Shown here: piece after piece, positions 8,711 to 19,428 of the stretch
Layout: each line of letters starts with the position of its first letter
Position numbering within the stretch: position 1 is the first letter of the stretch
Assembly (NCBI RefSeq): GCF_014472415.1
Contig: NZ_JACSZV010000004.1
Coordinates: forward strand, 186,001-250,000
Direction of reading: 5' to 3'
DNA: 64,000 bases
Origin: Pseudomonas sp. N40(2020)
GTDB taxonomy: Bacteria; Pseudomonadota; Gammaproteobacteria; Pseudomonadales; Pseudomonadaceae
Notes under the pieces: generated by a model
The model's database searches: none
What the model was told of the DNA's origin: nothing
What the model saw: the letters and a program-made list of their open reading frames with translations, nothing else
Translations under genes and position numbers: made by a program

Positions 8711-10024
8711 TTATTTGGTAGAAGAAACGCGCCAAACCTTGTTCCCCACATCATCCGCCACCAGCAAGCCACCTTGCTGGTCGATCACCACGCCTACCGG
8801 GCGACCCAGTGCGTTCTCGTCCTTGTCGAGGAAACCGGTCAGCACATCCACCGGTTGGCCCGTTGGCTTGCCTGCCGCAAACGGCACGAAAATCACTTTA
8901 TAGCCGCTGTGCGGTTTACGGTTCCACGAACCATGCTGGCCGATGAACGCGCCTTCCTTGAACTGCGCCGGCAGGGTGTTGCCCTCGGCGAACGTCAGAC
9001 CCAACGAAGCGGTGTGCGGGCCGACGGCGTAGTCCGGAGCGATGGCTTTGGCGACCAGGTCAGGATTCTGCGGCTCCACCCGCACATCGACGTGCTGGCC
9101 GTAATAGCTGAATGGCCAACCATAGAAGCCGCCATCCTTGACCGAGGTAATGTAGTCCGGCACCAGATCGCTGCCGATCTCGTCACGTTCGTTGACGGCT
9201 GTCCATAGCGCGCCACTGGTAGGCTCCCACGCCAGGCCGTTAGGGTTGCGGATGCCCGAGGCAAAGATCCGGTGATTGCCGGTCGCCCGGTCCACTTCCC
9301 AGATCGCCGCGCGACCTTCTTCCTGATCCATACCGTTTTCGCCGACGTTGCTGTTCGAGCCGACGGTGACGTACAGCTTGCTGCCGTCCTTGCTGGCGAT
9401 AACGTTTTTCGTCCAGTGGTGATTCAGCGTGCCACCGGGCAGATCCGTGACCTTGATCGGCTGCGTCTTGATTTCGGTCGCGCCGGGTTCGTAATTGAAG
9501 CGCAGCAGGCGATCGGTGTCGGCGACATACAGGTCATTGCCAACCAAGGTCATGCCGAACGGCGAGTTGAGGTTTTGCAGAAACACCGTGCGGGTTTCAG
9601 CCACGCCGTCGTGGTCGGCGTCACGCAGCAACGTAATGCGATTCGGGCTTGGTACGCCGGCTCCGGCCTTGCCCATGACTTGCTTCATCACCCAGCCTCG
9701 AACGCCTTTGCTGTCGTCAGGTTTCGGCGGGGCGTTGGTTTCTGCCACCAACACGTCGCCATTGGGCAGCACGTAGAGCCAGCGCGGATGATCGAGGCCT
9801 TCGGCAAACGCAGCCACTTGTGTGCCTGACGCGGCAGTCGGTTTTGCGCCCTCGGGCCAGCCGATCGCCGGGGCGATATTCACCGTCGGGATCAGGGTTT
9901 TATTCGGTTCAGGCAGTTTCGGTGACGGGCCGGTGCCGTCGGTGACTTGCAGGCTGGAGGATTCACCACAGGCGGCGAGCCCTCCGGCGAGAGCGATGAC
10001 GAGAGCGAGCTGGGACTTGTGCAT
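8711..10024 (-). CDS. PQQ-type sorbosone/glucose dehydrogenase-like lipoprotein
   Basis: A 437-residue protein of the L-sorbosone / soluble glucose dehydrogenase beta-propeller family. The signal [20 protein letters not shown] suggests a lipoprotein with Cys at residue 19. Propeller blades are visible as repeated segments: [84 protein letters not shown] and [15 protein letters not shown]. Family members oxidise aldoses or aldehydes with PQQ in the periplasm; the substrate here is unknown. PQQ synthesis genes are not in the window. A monocistronic gene flanked by a REP doublet downstream. Confidence 0.85.
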   Translation of the reverse strand: MHKSQLALVIALAGGLAACGESSSLQVTDGTGPSPKLPEPNKTLIPTVNIAPAIGWPEGAKPTAASGTQVAAFAEGLDHPRWLYVLPNGDVLVAETNAPPKPDDSKGVRGWVMKQVMGKAGAGVPSPNRITLLRDADHDGVAETRTVFLQNLNSPFGMTLVGNDLYVADTDRLLRFNYEPGATEIKTQPIKVTDLPGGTLNHHWTKNVIASKDGSKLYVTVGSNSNVGENGMDQEEGRAAIWEVDRATGNHRIFASGIRNPNGLAWEPTSGALWTAVNERDEIGSDLVPDYITSVKDGGFYGWPFSYYGQHVDVRVEPQNPDLVAKAIAPDYAVGPHTASLGLTFAEGNTLPAQFKEGAFIGQHGSWNRKPHSGYKVIFVPFAAGKPTGQPVDVLTGFLDKDENALGRPVGVVIDQQGGLLVADDVGNKVWRVSSTK

Positions 10025-10092
10025 TACTGATCTTCCCTATGAATGCATTGACCTAATCATAGAGAAGCGCGCAAGCCCGATGGTTCAACTGC

Positions 10093-10677
10093 TCAACCGC
10101 GGGCCTCTTTGAACAACACGGCGATGCCCGGGTGATAGTTGCCGGCTTCACTGCGCAACTTGCGATAGGCATAGGGGAAATACCAGGCGACGGCGCAGGT
10201 GTGTTCCTTCTGTAGGTCGTCGACCATGTCCTGCAGTTCTTCGGGGCTGGCGCTGTGCTGGGCTTTTTGCGGCGCGACAAACAGGCAGCCGAGCTTGAGG
10301 TCGCTGGCGAAGCTGATGCGTTTGGCGTCGCTGGTGATTTCCAGCAGGGCTTGGGTCAGGTTGAGGTTGTTGACCCGCGGCCAGCGTTGCGTGGCCTGAA
10401 TGTAAGCGCGGTCTTCGCTGCCAGCGAGGAGCAGATCGGCGCGGGCATTGCGTTCGCCTTCTTCGTTCTGCTTGCGCGTGGCGGTCTGTTGCAGTGTCAC
10501 CAGTTCGGCCATCCAGGCTGCCGCCGAGAGCAGCCCTAAATTGGCTTTTTCGTCATGCCAGTAGGGCGTGTCGCTGTCGCCGCGCACGGCGTTGTAACGG
10601 TCGATACAGTCAAACCAGCGTTCCAGCACCGGACGCAGAAATTCCAGGCGCGGGTTGCTGATGATCATGCCTTGCAT
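10093..10677 (-). CDS. Conserved hypothetical protein
   Basis: I do not recognise a family. The start at 10677 (MQGMIISNPRLEF) is preferred to the longer frame because AAGGTGAG lies 5 nt before it. The 194-residue product is soluble, with no signal or membrane segment. It is acidic in the middle (EEGERNARADLLLAGSEDRAY) and has several Trp. The C-terminal part (WYFPYAYRKLRSEAGNYHPG) looks folded. It is convergently placed to nothing and stands alone between the dehydrogenase and the cobalamin riboswitch. Coding character (GC at third positions) matches its neighbours, so it is probably a native gene. Confidence 0.7.
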   Translation of the reverse strand: MQGMIISNPRLEFLRPVLERWFDCIDRYNAVRGDSDTPYWHDEKANLGLLSAAAWMAELVTLQQTATRKQNEEGERNARADLLLAGSEDRAYIQATQRWPRVNNLNLTQALLEITSDAKRISFASDLKLGCLFVAPQKAQHSASPEELQDMVDDLQKEHTCAVAWYFPYAYRKLRSEAGNYHPGIAVLFKEARG

Positions 10678-10845
10678 GTGGCTCACCTTATTCTTGTGTG
10701 ATGTGAGATTGTGGCTCTTTGATATCACTCTTGAGACTGTGGCACAAGATTGGCGTCAGATAATTGATCGGCGGCAGTTATTCGCCCGTTGGCCCCCTCT
10801 TTAATTGACGCTCCACCCCCAACCCTCTAACCTTCGCGGCTTGTT

Positions 10846-11045
10846 TCAGGTGCTCTGTGGCTTGCGTCGACAGAGTGAAACAGGGAAGCCGGTGAGGGTT
10901 GTCTTCAGAGCAAGTACGACCACGATCCCGGCGCTGCCCCCGCAACGGTAAATGAGTGAAAACTGCGTCTTGTGCCACTGCTCAACAGCGGGAAGGCGCG
11001 CAGTCCGGCGAACGCCGCTCATGAGCCCGGAGACCGGCCTGATCC
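10846..11045 (+). promoter_or_regulatory. Cobalamin (B12) riboswitch
   Basis: The conserved core elements are present in order: GTGAAACAGGGAAGCCGGTG (about 10875-10894), the B12-box GCTGCCCCCGCAACGGTA (10933-10950) and CATGAGCCCGGAGACCGGCC (11020-11039), with pairing arms between them. It ends about 90 bp before cobO and is expected to shut off the cobalamin cluster when adenosylcobalamin is plentiful. The spacing to cobO leaves room for the expression platform. Confidence 0.95.
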
Positions 11046-11137
11046 ATCCAGCGGCATCACGGTGGGCGATGCCAGGCTTTTTGCCGTCTATTCTTGTGCC
11101 TGCCCGCCGTTATCCAGCCTCAACGGAGAGCTCCCCC

Positions 11138-11749
11138 ATGACTGATTCCCCCGAGCGTGACGAACGCCATCTGGCGCGTATGCAGCGCAAAAAAGCCGTG
11201 ATCGATGAACGCATCGCCAACTCGCCTGACGAGTGCGGCCTGGTGCTGGTCCTGACCGGCAACGGCAAAGGCAAAAGCAGTTCGGCGTTCGGCATGCTCG
11301 CCCGCGCCATGGGCCACGGCATGCAGTGCGGTGTGGTGCAGTTCATCAAGGGTCGCCACAGCACGGGCGAAGAGTTGTTCTTTCGCCGCTTCCCCGAGCA
11401 AGTGCGTTTCCACGTCATGGGCGAGGGCTTCACTTGGGAAACCCAGGATCGTCAGCGCGACATCGCCGCCGCCGAAGCCGCGTGGGAAGTGTCCCGTGAA
11501 CTGCTGCGCGATCCGTCGATCGGTCTGGTGGTGCTGGATGAATTGAACATTGCCCTCAAGCACGGCTACCTCGATCTTGATCAGGTGCTCAGCGACTTGC
11601 AGGCGCGTCCGCCGATGCAGCATGTGATCGTCACCGGTCGCGGCGCCAAGCCGGAAATGATCGAGATGGGCGACACCGTCACCGAAATGGGCATGCTCAA
11701 ACACGCTTTTCAGGCTGGCATCAAAGCGCAAAAAGGCGTCGAACTTTGA
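11138..11749 (+). CDS. cobO: Cob(I)yrinic acid a,c-diamide adenosyltransferase
   Basis: CobO (BtuR/CobA family) transfers the 5'-deoxyadenosyl group of ATP to the reduced cobalt of cobyrinic acid a,c-diamide. The 203 residues show the P-loop LVLTGNGKGKSSSAFGMLAR, FIKGRHSTGEE, LVVLDELNIALKHGYLD and HVIVTGRGAKPEMIE, all typical. The ATG at 11138 has GGAGAG upstream; a longer frame runs back into the riboswitch and is not used. It is the first gene of the cobalamin cluster and directly follows the B12 riboswitch. Its stop overlaps the cobB start. Confidence 0.97.
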   Translation: MTDSPERDERHLARMQRKKAVIDERIANSPDECGLVLVLTGNGKGKSSSAFGMLARAMGHGMQCGVVQFIKGRHSTGEELFFRRFPEQVRFHVMGEGFTWETQDRQRDIAAAEAAWEVSRELLRDPSIGLVVLDELNIALKHGYLDLDQVLSDLQARPPMQHVIVTGRGAKPEMIEMGDTVTEMGMLKHAFQAGIKAQKGVEL

Positions 11750-13146
11750 ATCAACCACGTCACTGCCCGGCGGTACTGATCGCCGCGCCGGCCTCCGGTC
11801 AGGGCAAGACCACCGTCACCGCCGCGCTGGCCCGTTTGCATCGCAATCAGGGGCGCAAGGTGCGCGTGTTCAAGTGCGGGCCGGACTTTCTCGATCCGAT
11901 GATTCTCGAGCGCGCCAGCGGTGCGCCGGTGTATCAACTGGACATGTGGATGGTTGGCGAGCAGGAGAGCCGTCGCCTGTTGTGGGAAGCCGCCGCTGAA
12001 GCTGATCTGATTCTGATTGAAGGCGTGATGGGCCTGTTCGACGGCACGCCGTCGAGCGCCGATCTGGCGCGGCATTTCGGCGTGCCGGTGCTCGGCGTGA
12101 TTGACGGCACGGCCATGGCCCAGACCTTTGGTGCGTTGGCGCTGGGCTTGGCGAAGTATCAGCCGGATCTGCCATTCGCTGGCGTGCTGGCCAACCGGGT
12201 CGGCACTTTGCGTCACGCACAATTGCTCGAAGGCAGCCTCACCGAAGGTTTGCGCTGGTATGGCGCGCTGTCCCGCGAGACCGGCATCGAACTGCCGAGC
12301 CGTCACCTCGGCCTGGTTCAGGCTAGTGAACTCAATGACCTCGATATGCGCCTGGACGCTGCTGCCGAAGCGCTTGCCAGCAGTTGCGAGGTAGCGCTGC
12401 CACCGGCCGTGGAGTTTGCCGCGCCTGAGGTCATCACTGCAGAGCCGTTATTGAAAGGTGTACGAATTGCCATCGCCCGCGATGAAGCCTTTGCCTTCAC
12501 CTATGGTGCGAGCCTCGATCTGCTGCGAGCGATGGGCGCTGAGTTGAGTTTCTTCTCGCCGATTCGCGACACGCAATTACCTGAGGCGGACAGCCTTTAC
12601 CTGCCCGGCGGTTACCCGGAATTGCATCATGTGGCGCTGGCGCAGAACACCGCGATGCTCGACGCGATCCGTGCACACCATGCGGCGGGCAAACCGTTGC
12701 TCGCCGAGTGTGGCGGCATGCTGTATCTGCTCGATTCGTTGACCGACGTTGAAGGCACTCGTGCTGAACTGGTGGGGCTTCTGGCGGGTGATGCGGTGAT
12801 GCAAAAGCGTCTCGCCGCTCTGGCGCTGCAAGCGGTGGATCTGCCAGAAGGTTCGCTGCGCGGCCACACTTATCACCATTCCCTGACGACCACTGAATTG
12901 ACGCCGATAGCCCGGGGCCTGAGCCCGAATGGCGGGCGCGGGGCAGAGGCGGTTTATCGGGAAGGGCGGATGACGGCTTCGTATGTGCATTTCTATTTTC
13001 CGTCGAATCCTGTGGCTATCGCTGCTTTGTTCGCGCCCGAACCCGGCACCGCTATCGCTGGCAAGCCAGCTCCCACAGGAGATTGCGTTTCTTCAGGTAT
13101 TACATCGCCTACTGTGGGAGCTGGCTTGCCAGCGATGGGGCCATGA
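11746..13146 (+). CDS. cobB: Cobyrinate a,c-diamide synthase with REPIN-encoded C-terminal tail
   Basis: CobB amidates the a and c side chains of (hydrogeno)cobyrinic acid using glutamine and ATP. It has the N-terminal P-loop APASGQGKTTVTAALARLH, and the C-terminal class I amidotransferase with nucleophile Cys in LLAECGGMLYLLDSL and His in HTYHHS. The start is TTG, overlapping the cobO stop (TTGA). The native end should be near IAALFAPEPG; the last about 30 residues (from TAIAGKPAPTG) are encoded by a REPIN at 13049-13139. The reading frame still ends in ATGA with bluB. Total length is 466 residues, longer than the roughly 430 I would expect. Confidence 0.95.
   Translation: MNQPRHCPAVLIAAPASGQGKTTVTAALARLHRNQGRKVRVFKCGPDFLDPMILERASGAPVYQLDMWMVGEQESRRLLWEAAAEADLILIEGVMGLFDGTPSSADLARHFGVPVLGVIDGTAMAQTFGALALGLAKYQPDLPFAGVLANRVGTLRHAQLLEGSLTEGLRWYGALSRETGIELPSRHLGLVQASELNDLDMRLDAAAEALASSCEVALPPAVEFAAPEVITAEPLLKGVRIAIARDEAFAFTYGASLDLLRAMGAELSFFSPIRDTQLPEADSLYLPGGYPELHHVALAQNTAMLDAIRAHHAAGKPLLAECGGMLYLLDSLTDVEGTRAELVGLLAGDAVMQKRLAALALQAVDLPEGSLRGHTYHHSLTTTELTPIARGLSPNGGRGAEAVYREGRMTASYVHFYFPSNPVAIAALFAPEPGTAIAGKPAPTGDCVSSGITSPTVGAGLPAMGP
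13049..13139. repeat. REPIN inside the 3' end of cobB
   Basis: CGCTGGCAAGCCAGCTCCCA (13056-13075) and its inverse TGGGAGCTGGCTTGCCAGCG (13115-13134) face each other around a 39-bp spacer. The element lies wholly within the cobB reading frame and ends a few bases before the cobB stop / bluB start. Confidence 0.9.
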
Positions 13147-13793
13147 CAGACAACGCATTTTCCGAAGCCGAACGCGCAGCGGTCTACAAAGCCATCGCCG
13201 AACGCCGCGACATGCGCCACTTCACCGGTGGCACCGTCGCGCCCGAACTGCTGAGCCGCTTGCTCGAAGCCGCGCACCAGGCGCCAAGCGTCGGCCTGAT
13301 GCAGCCTTGGCGATTCATCCGCATCAGCGACCGTACCCTGCGCGGGCAGATCCAGAATCTGGTGGAAGAAGAGCGCATCCGCACCGCCGAAGCCCTCGGC
13401 GAGCGCAGCGATGAGTTCATGACACTCAAGGTCGAAGGCATCAATGATTGCGCGGAAGTGCTGGTCGCCGCGCTGATGGACGATCGAGAAAAACACATCT
13501 TCGGTCGCCGCACGCTGCCGGAAATGGACATGGCGTCGCTGTCCTGTGCGATCCAGAATCTTTGGCTGGCATCGCGCGCCGAAGGACTGGGCATGGGCTG
13601 GGTCTCGCTGTTCGAGCCGCAAGCGCTGGCTGATCTGTTGAAGCTACCGGCGGGGGCCAAGCCGTTGGCCGTTCTTTGTCTTGGCCCGGTCAAGGAATTC
13701 TATCCGGCGCCGATGCTGGTACTCGAAGGGTGGGCGCAGGCGCGTCCGCTCAATGAGTTGCTGTATGAAAATTTTTGGGGAGTGAGTCAATGA
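13143..13793 (+). CDS. bluB: 5,6-dimethylbenzimidazole synthase
   Basis: BluB splits reduced FMN with oxygen to make 5,6-dimethylbenzimidazole, the lower ligand of B12. The 216 residues show the nitroreductase-like fold: [57 protein letters not shown] and WVSLFEP, which are characteristic of BluB. The ATG lies in the ATGA overlap with cobB. Its presence indicates oxygen-dependent lower-ligand synthesis and a complete nucleotide-loop route in this cluster. Confidence 0.96.
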   Translation: MTDNAFSEAERAAVYKAIAERRDMRHFTGGTVAPELLSRLLEAAHQAPSVGLMQPWRFIRISDRTLRGQIQNLVEEERIRTAEALGERSDEFMTLKVEGINDCAEVLVAALMDDREKHIFGRRTLPEMDMASLSCAIQNLWLASRAEGLGMGWVSLFEPQALADLLKLPAGAKPLAVLCLGPVKEFYPAPMLVLEGWAQARPLNELLYENFWGVSQ

Positions 13794-14698
13794 GTGTGGC
13801 GTTGTTGAGTGTCGCCGCAGTGGCGCTGGATGCGCTGCTGGGTGAACCGAAACGCTGGCATCCGCTGGTGGCGTTCGGCAATTTTGCCGGGCGCATCGAG
13901 CAACGTTTCAACGCCGGTGGCCGTGGCTGGCGCAGTCATGGCGTCACCGCGTGGGTGATCGCGGTGCTGCCGCTGACGTTGCTCGCCACCGCGTTTTCCT
14001 GGGCGCCGTACGTGGGCTGGATCGTCGAGATTCTCGCGCTGTATTGCGCCCTCGGCATGCGCAGTCTCGGCGAGCACGTCGAGCCAGTGGCCAAGGCGTT
14101 GCGCGCTGATGATCTGGACGAGGCGCGTAAGCGTGTCGGCTATCTGGTCAGTCGCCAGACCAGCGAACTCGACAGCACCGCCGTCGCTCGTGCCGCTACC
14201 GAGTCGGTGCTGGAAAACGGCAGCGACGCGGTGTTCGCTGCGTTGTTCTGGTTTGCCGTGGCGGGTGCGCCAGGCGTCGTCCTCTACCGTTTGAGCAACA
14301 CCCTCGACGCGATGTGGGGCTATCGCAACGAACGCTTCGAGCGTTTCGGCTGGTGCGCGGCAAAGATCGACGACGTCCTCAACTATATTCCCGCACGCCT
14401 TGTGGCTTTGACCTACGCAGTGCTGGGCAAAACCCGACTGGCCTTGAAGTGCTGGCGCACGCAGGCGCCGAAATGGGACAGCCCCAATGCCGGCCCGGTG
14501 ATGGCGGCCGGTGCCGGTGCGCTCGGTGTGGAACTGGGTGGCCCGGCGATTTACCACGGCGAATTGCATGAGCGTCCGCAACTGGGTGAAGGCGTTCAGG
14601 CCGATGCCGACTCTATTGATCGTGGCTGGCAATTGGTTCAGCGCGGCGTATGGTTGTGGCTGCTGATTCTCTGCGTGGGGGCTGAATTCTATGCTTGA
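13790..14698 (+). CDS. cbiB: Adenosylcobinamide-phosphate synthase
   Basis: CbiB (CobD of P. denitrificans nomenclature) attaches the aminopropanol arm to adenosylcobyric acid. The 302-residue integral membrane protein starts at the ATGA overlap with bluB. Family signatures seen: [77 protein letters not shown] and [11 protein letters not shown]. Hydrophobic segments are at about 55-90, 145-170 and the C-terminus. It is followed by the threonine-phosphate decarboxylase gene, whose product supplies its substrate, with an 8-bp overlap. Confidence 0.96.
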   Translation: MSVALLSVAAVALDALLGEPKRWHPLVAFGNFAGRIEQRFNAGGRGWRSHGVTAWVIAVLPLTLLATAFSWAPYVGWIVEILALYCALGMRSLGEHVEPVAKALRADDLDEARKRVGYLVSRQTSELDSTAVARAATESVLENGSDAVFAALFWFAVAGAPGVVLYRLSNTLDAMWGYRNERFERFGWCAAKIDDVLNYIPARLVALTYAVLGKTRLALKCWRTQAPKWDSPNAGPVMAAGAGALGVELGGPAIYHGELHERPQLGEGVQADADSIDRGWQLVQRGVWLWLLILCVGAEFYA

Positions 14699-15683
14699 GC
14701 ACGGTGGCCGGCTGCGCAAGGCTGCACTCGATTACGGTATCGCCGAGGCCGACTGGCTCGATCTGTCCAGCGGTCTGGCGCCGTGGCCGTTTGCGATCCC
14801 GGAAATCCCGCTGCGCGCCTGGGCACGCTTGCCGGAAACCGATGACGGTCTGGAGCAGGCGGCGTGCGATTACTACGGCGCATCGCAAGTGCTGCCGGTG
14901 GCCGGTTCGCAGATGGCGATCCAGTTGCTGCCGCGTTTGCGTCGGGCCGGCAAGGTCGGTGTGCTGTCGCCGTGTTATGCCGAGCACGCCGAAGCCTGGC
15001 GCCGCAGCGGCTACATCGTGCGCGAAGTGCTGGAGCAGGAAGTCGAGTTCTTTCTCGATAGCCTCGACGTGCTGGTGGTGGTCAATCCGAACAACCCGAC
15101 CGGCCTGAGCCTGACCCCGGCGCGCCTGCTCGACTGGCATGCACGACTGGCCCAGCGCGGCGGTTGGCTGGTGGTTGATGAAGCGTTCATGGACAACACT
15201 CCGCAGCTGAGTCTGGCTGCGCACACCCATCAGATCGGTCTGATCGTGTTGCGCTCGTTCGGCAAGTTCTTCGGTCTGGCCGGGGTGCGACTGGGTTTTG
15301 TACTGGCCGAGCGCAAGTTGCTCAAGCTGCTCGCCGAACAGGTCGGGCCGTGGGCCGTCAGCGGGCCGACGCGGGTGCTGGGCCAAGCCTGTCTGCAGGA
15401 CACCGAAGGCCACACACGCCAGCGGATTCGCAGCGATGAGGCCAGCGAACGGCTGGCGCTTTTGCTGGAACGCTACGGTTTCAAACCGCAGGGCGGTTGC
15501 GCGCTGTTTCAGTGGCTGATCACCGAGCACGCGCAAGCGCTGCACGAATTCATGGCCCGACGGGGGATTCTCCTGCGCATCTTCCCCCACAACAGCAGTG
15601 TGCGTTTCGGCCTGCCCGCCAACGCCGCTGAAGAATCCCGTCTCGAACAAGCGCTGCAAGCGTTCGCCAAGGAAATCCAATGA
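14691..15683 (+). CDS. cobC: Threonine-phosphate decarboxylase
   Basis: A PLP-dependent aminotransferase-fold enzyme (CobC of Pseudomonas, CobD of Salmonella) that makes aminopropanol phosphate from threonine phosphate. The 330 residues include the N-terminal [42 protein letters not shown], and the PLP lysine in [20 protein letters not shown], then [15 protein letters not shown]. It overlaps cbiB by 8 bp and cobQ by 4 bp. Note that the gene at 18852 is also called cobC in Salmonella nomenclature, but it is an unrelated phosphatase. Confidence 0.95.
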   Translation: MLEHGGRLRKAALDYGIAEADWLDLSSGLAPWPFAIPEIPLRAWARLPETDDGLEQAACDYYGASQVLPVAGSQMAIQLLPRLRRAGKVGVLSPCYAEHAEAWRRSGYIVREVLEQEVEFFLDSLDVLVVVNPNNPTGLSLTPARLLDWHARLAQRGGWLVVDEAFMDNTPQLSLAAHTHQIGLIVLRSFGKFFGLAGVRLGFVLAERKLLKLLAEQVGPWAVSGPTRVLGQACLQDTEGHTRQRIRSDEASERLALLLERYGFKPQGGCALFQWLITEHAQALHEFMARRGILLRIFPHNSSVRFGLPANAAEESRLEQALQAFAKEIQ

Positions 15684-17131
15684 CAACGCTGATGGTGCAA
15701 GGCACCACGTCCGACGCCGGTAAAAGCACACTGGTGACGGCGCTGTGCCGCTGGGCGACCCGGCAGGGCGTGGCGGTGGTGCCATTCAAGCCGCAGAACA
15801 TGGCGCTCAACAGCGCTGTGACCGCCGACGGTGGCGAGATCGGCCGCGCGCAAGCGGTGCAGGCGCAAGCCGCGAACCTTGAGCCGCACACCGACATGAA
15901 CCCGGTGCTGCTAAAACCCAATAGCGATACCGGCGCGCAAGTGATCATCCATGGCCGCGCCGTCACCAGCATGAACGCCGTTGCCTATCACGACTACAAA
16001 GCCATCGCGATGAAAGCGGTGCTGGCCTCCCACGAGCGACTCAGCGCCGCGTATCCGCTGGTGATGGTCGAGGGCGCCGGCTCGCCGGCGGAGATCAATC
16101 TGCGTGCCGGCGATATCGCCAACATGGGCTTTGCCGAAGCAGTCGATTGCCCGGTGCTGCTGATCGCCGACATCAATCGCGGCGGCGTTTTCGCTCATCT
16201 GGTGGGCACACTGGAACTGCTCTCGTCGAGCGAACAGGCGCGGGTCAAAGGCTTCATCATCAACCGTTTTCGCGGCGACATTGCCTTGCTGCAACCGGGT
16301 CTCGACTGGCTGGAACAGCGTACCGGCAAGCCGGTGGTCGGCGTGCTCCCTTATGTGATGGATCTGCATCTTGAGGCCGAGGACGGCATCGATCAGCGCC
16401 AGACCGACAAGGCCGAGCAGGTGTTGAAAGTGGTGGTGCCGGTGCTGCCGCGCATCAGCAACCACACCGATTTCGATCCGCTGCGTCTGCACCCACAAGT
16501 GGATCTGCAATTTGTCGGCCCGGGGCAAGCGATTCCGCCGGCTGACCTGATCATCCTGCCGGGCTCGAAAAGCGTGCGCAGTGATCTGGCCTATCTGCGC
16601 GCCAATGGCTGGGAAACAGCGATCAGTCGCCATTTGCGTTACGGCGGCAAAGTGCTGGGGATTTGCGGCGGTCTGCAAATGCTCGGTGAGCAGGTGCACG
16701 ATCCGCTGGGTCTGGAAGGCGCGCCGGGTTCCAGCGCCGGGCTCGGTTTGCTCGCGTTCGAAACTACGCTGGAAGCCGAGAAGCAACTGCGCAATGTGCG
16801 CGGGCGTCTGACACTGGAAGATGCCGAGGTCAGTGGCTATGAGATTCATGCCGGTGTAACCACCGGGCCGGCGCTGGAGAATGCAGCGGTGCAGCTCGAT
16901 GATGGTCGTTGCGACGGTGCGCAGAGTGTTGACGGGCAAGTGTTCGGCACCTATCTGCATGGCCTGTTCGAGTCGCCGGCGGCCAGTGCGGCGTTGCTGC
17001 GCTGGGCCGGGTTGAGCGATGTGCAGGAGGTGGATTACCACGGGTTGCGCGAGCGTGATATCGAGCGCCTGGCGGATCTGGTGGAGAAGCATCTCGATAC
17101 TGATCTGTTGCGTCAGCTCTGTGGGATTTGA
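15680..17131 (+). CDS. cobQ: Cobyric acid synthase
   Basis: CobQ amidates the b, d, e and g side chains of adenosylcobyrinic acid a,c-diamide. The 483 residues carry the N-terminal P-loop-like [47 protein letters not shown] and the C-terminal amidotransferase with Cys in [16 protein letters not shown] and His in [13 protein letters not shown] overlap with the preceding gene. Synthetic order within the pathway matches: CobB, CobO, CobQ, CbiB. Confidence 0.97.
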   Translation: MTTLMVQGTTSDAGKSTLVTALCRWATRQGVAVVPFKPQNMALNSAVTADGGEIGRAQAVQAQAANLEPHTDMNPVLLKPNSDTGAQVIIHGRAVTSMNAVAYHDYKAIAMKAVLASHERLSAAYPLVMVEGAGSPAEINLRAGDIANMGFAEAVDCPVLLIADINRGGVFAHLVGTLELLSSSEQARVKGFIINRFRGDIALLQPGLDWLEQRTGKPVVGVLPYVMDLHLEAEDGIDQRQTDKAEQVLKVVVPVLPRISNHTDFDPLRLHPQVDLQFVGPGQAIPPADLIILPGSKSVRSDLAYLRANGWETAISRHLRYGGKVLGICGGLQMLGEQVHDPLGLEGAPGSSAGLGLLAFETTLEAEKQLRNVRGRLTLEDAEVSGYEIHAGVTTGPALENAAVQLDDGRCDGAQSVDGQVFGTYLHGLFESPAASAALLRWAGLSDVQEVDYHGLRERDIERLADLVEKHLDTDLLRQLCGI

Positions 17132-17149
17132 GTTGCCTGTGCTGGCCTC

Positions 17150-17246
17150 ATCGCGAGCAGGCTCACTCCCACAGGGTTTTGGGCCTTACACAAAATGCAA
17201 GGCTGCTCGAGATCCTTTGTAGGAGTGAGCCTGCTCGCGATAGCGC
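17150..17246. repeat. REP doublet between cobQ and cobU
   Basis: TCGCGAGCAGGCTCACTCCC (17151-17170) faces the inverse GTAGGAGTGAGCCTGCTCGC (17219-17238). It fills the only sizeable gap inside the cobalamin cluster and may affect expression of the downstream genes. Confidence 0.85.
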
Positions 17247-17281
17247 CAGTTGCCTCACCACATAACTTTCAGGATGTCCCC

Positions 17282-17803
17282 ATGCTCCAACTGATCCTCG
17301 GCGGCGCCCGCTCCGGCAAAAGTCGTCTGGCCGAAAAACTCGCCACTGACAGTGCGCTGGCCGTGACCTACATCGCCACCAGCCAACCGCTGGACGGCGA
17401 GATGAACGACCGCGTCGCCCATCACCGGGCCCGTCGTCCTGCCGAATGGGTACTCATCGAAGAACCGCTCGAACTGGCCCGTGTCCTGCGCGAAAACGCC
17501 AGCGTCACGCAATGCTTGCTGGTCGATTGCCTGACCCTGTGGCTGACCAATCTGCTGATGCTTGATGACGCCGAGCGTCTCGCCGCCGAACGCGATGCCT
17601 TGCTCGACTGCCTGGCATCACTGCCGGGCGAAATCATTTTTGTCAGCAACGAGACCGGAATGGGTGTCGTGCCGCTGGGCGAATTGACTCGCCGCTACGT
17701 CGATGAAGCCGGTTGGCTGCATCAAGCTTTGGCTGAGCGCTGTCAGCGTGTTGTCCTGACCGTCGCAGGCCTGCCCCTGACTCTGAAAGGATCTGCGTTA
17801 TGA
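17282..17803 (+). CDS. cobU: Adenosylcobinamide kinase / adenosylcobinamide-phosphate guanylyltransferase
   Basis: CobU (CobP) phosphorylates adenosylcobinamide and then transfers GMP to make adenosylcobinamide-GDP. The 173 residues have the P-loop [38 protein letters not shown] with the guanylylated His region, [13 protein letters not shown] and [20 protein letters not shown]. The start at 17282 was chosen because the longer frame runs into the REP doublet. It overlaps cobT by 4 bp. Confidence 0.97.
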   Translation: MLQLILGGARSGKSRLAEKLATDSALAVTYIATSQPLDGEMNDRVAHHRARRPAEWVLIEEPLELARVLRENASVTQCLLVDCLTLWLTNLLMLDDAERLAAERDALLDCLASLPGEIIFVSNETGMGVVPLGELTRRYVDEAGWLHQALAERCQRVVLTVAGLPLTLKGSAL

Positions 17804-18855
17804 CCCAAACCTGGTGGCTGAACCCTTGCAAACCGGTGCATGCCGATATCGTCGAGCAAGCGGCAGCGCGGCAACAGCAACTGACCAAGCCGGCCGGTTC
17901 GCTGGGGCGGCTTGAGTCGGTGGCGGTGCAACTGGCCGGTCTGCAAGGGCAGGTGAAGCCGACGCTTGAGCAGGTCTGGATTGCGATTTTTGCCGGTGAT
18001 CATGGCGTGGTCGCCGAAGGCGTATCGGCGTATCCGCAGGAAGTCACCGGGCAGATGCTGCTCAACTTCGTCAGCGGCGGCGCGGCGATCAGCGTGTTGG
18101 CGCGACAGCTCAATGCACAACTGGAAGTGGTGGATCTGGGCACGGTGACGCCGTCGCTGAACCTGCCGGGCGTGCGCCACCTGAACATCGGCCCGGGCAC
18201 TGCGAACTTTTCGCAGGGTTCGGCAATGACGCAGGCCCAAGGTGAACTTGCATTGCAGGCCGGTCGCGACAGCGTGTTGCGAGCCAAAGCCGCAGGCGCG
18301 CAGTTGTTCATCGGCGGCGAAATGGGCATCGGCAATACCACTGCGGCCAGTGCGCTGGCCTGTGCCTTGCTCGATTGCCCTGTCGCGTACCTGACCGGCC
18401 CCGGCACCGGATTGAATGCCGAGGGCGTCAGCCATAAGGCGCAAGTGATCGAGCGCGCATTAGCCTTGCACACAGCTCAGCGTGGCGATGCCTTGCAGAC
18501 TTTGTTCAACCTCGGCGGTTTCGAGGTTGCGGCGTTGGTCGGCGCGTACCTGGCGTGTGCGCAGGAAGGTATTGCGGTGCTGGTCGACGGCTTTATCTGC
18601 ACCGTCGCCGCGTTGGTGGCGGTGCGCTTGAATCCGGCTTGCCGCGAGTGGCTGCTGTTCGGCCATCGCGGTGCCGAGCCGGGCCACCGTCATGTGCTGG
18701 AGGCGCTGAACGCCGAACCGTTGCTGGAACTCGGCCTGCGCCTGGGCGAGGGCAGCGGTGCGGCATTGGCGGTGCCGTTGTTGCGTCTTGCCTGTGATCT
18801 GCACGGGCAGATGGCAACGTTCGCCGAAGCCGCTGTGGCGGATCGTCCGGCATGA
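17800..18855 (+). CDS. cobT: Nicotinate-nucleotide--dimethylbenzimidazole phosphoribosyltransferase
   Basis: CobT (CobU of P. denitrificans) makes alpha-ribazole phosphate from DMB and nicotinate mononucleotide. The 351 residues show family landmarks: [92 protein letters not shown] and [17 protein letters not shown], which includes the catalytic Glu region nearer the C-terminus ([14 protein letters not shown]). The DMB it uses would come from BluB encoded upstream. ATGA overlaps at both ends. Confidence 0.97.
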   Translation: MTQTWWLNPCKPVHADIVEQAAARQQQLTKPAGSLGRLESVAVQLAGLQGQVKPTLEQVWIAIFAGDHGVVAEGVSAYPQEVTGQMLLNFVSGGAAISVLARQLNAQLEVVDLGTVTPSLNLPGVRHLNIGPGTANFSQGSAMTQAQGELALQAGRDSVLRAKAAGAQLFIGGEMGIGNTTAASALACALLDCPVAYLTGPGTGLNAEGVSHKAQVIERALALHTAQRGDALQTLFNLGGFEVAALVGAYLACAQEGIAVLVDGFICTVAALVAVRLNPACREWLLFGHRGAEPGHRHVLEALNAEPLLELGLRLGEGSGAALAVPLLRLACDLHGQMATFAEAAVADRPA

Positions 18856-19427
18856 CTTTGCATCTGGATCTCCTACGCCACGGCGAGACTGAACTGGGCG
18901 GCGGTTTGCGCGGCAGTCTCGACGATGCGCTCACTGAAAAGGGCTGGGCGCAGATGCGCGAAGCCGTGATCGCGGGCGGGCCTTGGGATCGACTGGTCAG
19001 TTCGCCGTTGCAGCGTTGCGCGCGGTTCGCCGCTGAGCTTGGCGAGCAACTGAATCTGCCGGTGCAACTGGACAAAGATCTGCAAGAGCTGCACTTCGGC
19101 GCTTGGGAAGGGCAGAGCGCCGCCGCGTTGATGGACACTGATGCCGAGGCGTTGGGGCTGTTCTGGGCTGATCCGTATTCGTTCACGCCACCGCAGGGTG
19201 AGCCGGTCAGCGACTTTTCTGCGCGAGTGTTGGCAGCGGTTGCGCGGCTAAACGCGGCGTATGCGGGTGAACGGGTGCTGTTGATCAGTCATGGCGGTGT
19301 GATGCGCCTGTTGCTGGCGCAGGCTCGGGGTTTGCCGCGTGAGCAATTGCTCAATGTCGAGGTGGGTCACGGCGCGTTGTTTTCACTCACGGTCGCCGTT
19401 GATGGTTCGCTCAAGGAAGGTCACTGA
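18852..19427 (+). CDS. cobC: Alpha-ribazole phosphatase (histidine phosphatase family)
   Basis: A 191-residue phosphoglycerate-mutase-like phosphatase. The catalytic motif [17 protein letters not shown] contains the phosphorylated His, with Arg in [13 protein letters not shown], Glu in [10 protein letters not shown] and the second His in [15 protein letters not shown]. In this setting it should dephosphorylate alpha-ribazole-5'-phosphate or adenosylcobalamin-5'-phosphate. ATGA overlap with cobT and 1-bp spacing to cobS support a role in nucleotide-loop assembly. Confidence 0.93.
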   Translation: MTLHLDLLRHGETELGGGLRGSLDDALTEKGWAQMREAVIAGGPWDRLVSSPLQRCARFAAELGEQLNLPVQLDKDLQELHFGAWEGQSAAALMDTDAEALGLFWADPYSFTPPQGEPVSDFSARVLAAVARLNAAYAGERVLLISHGGVMRLLLAQARGLPREQLLNVEVGHGALFSLTVAVDGSLKEGH

Positions 19428-19428
19428 C

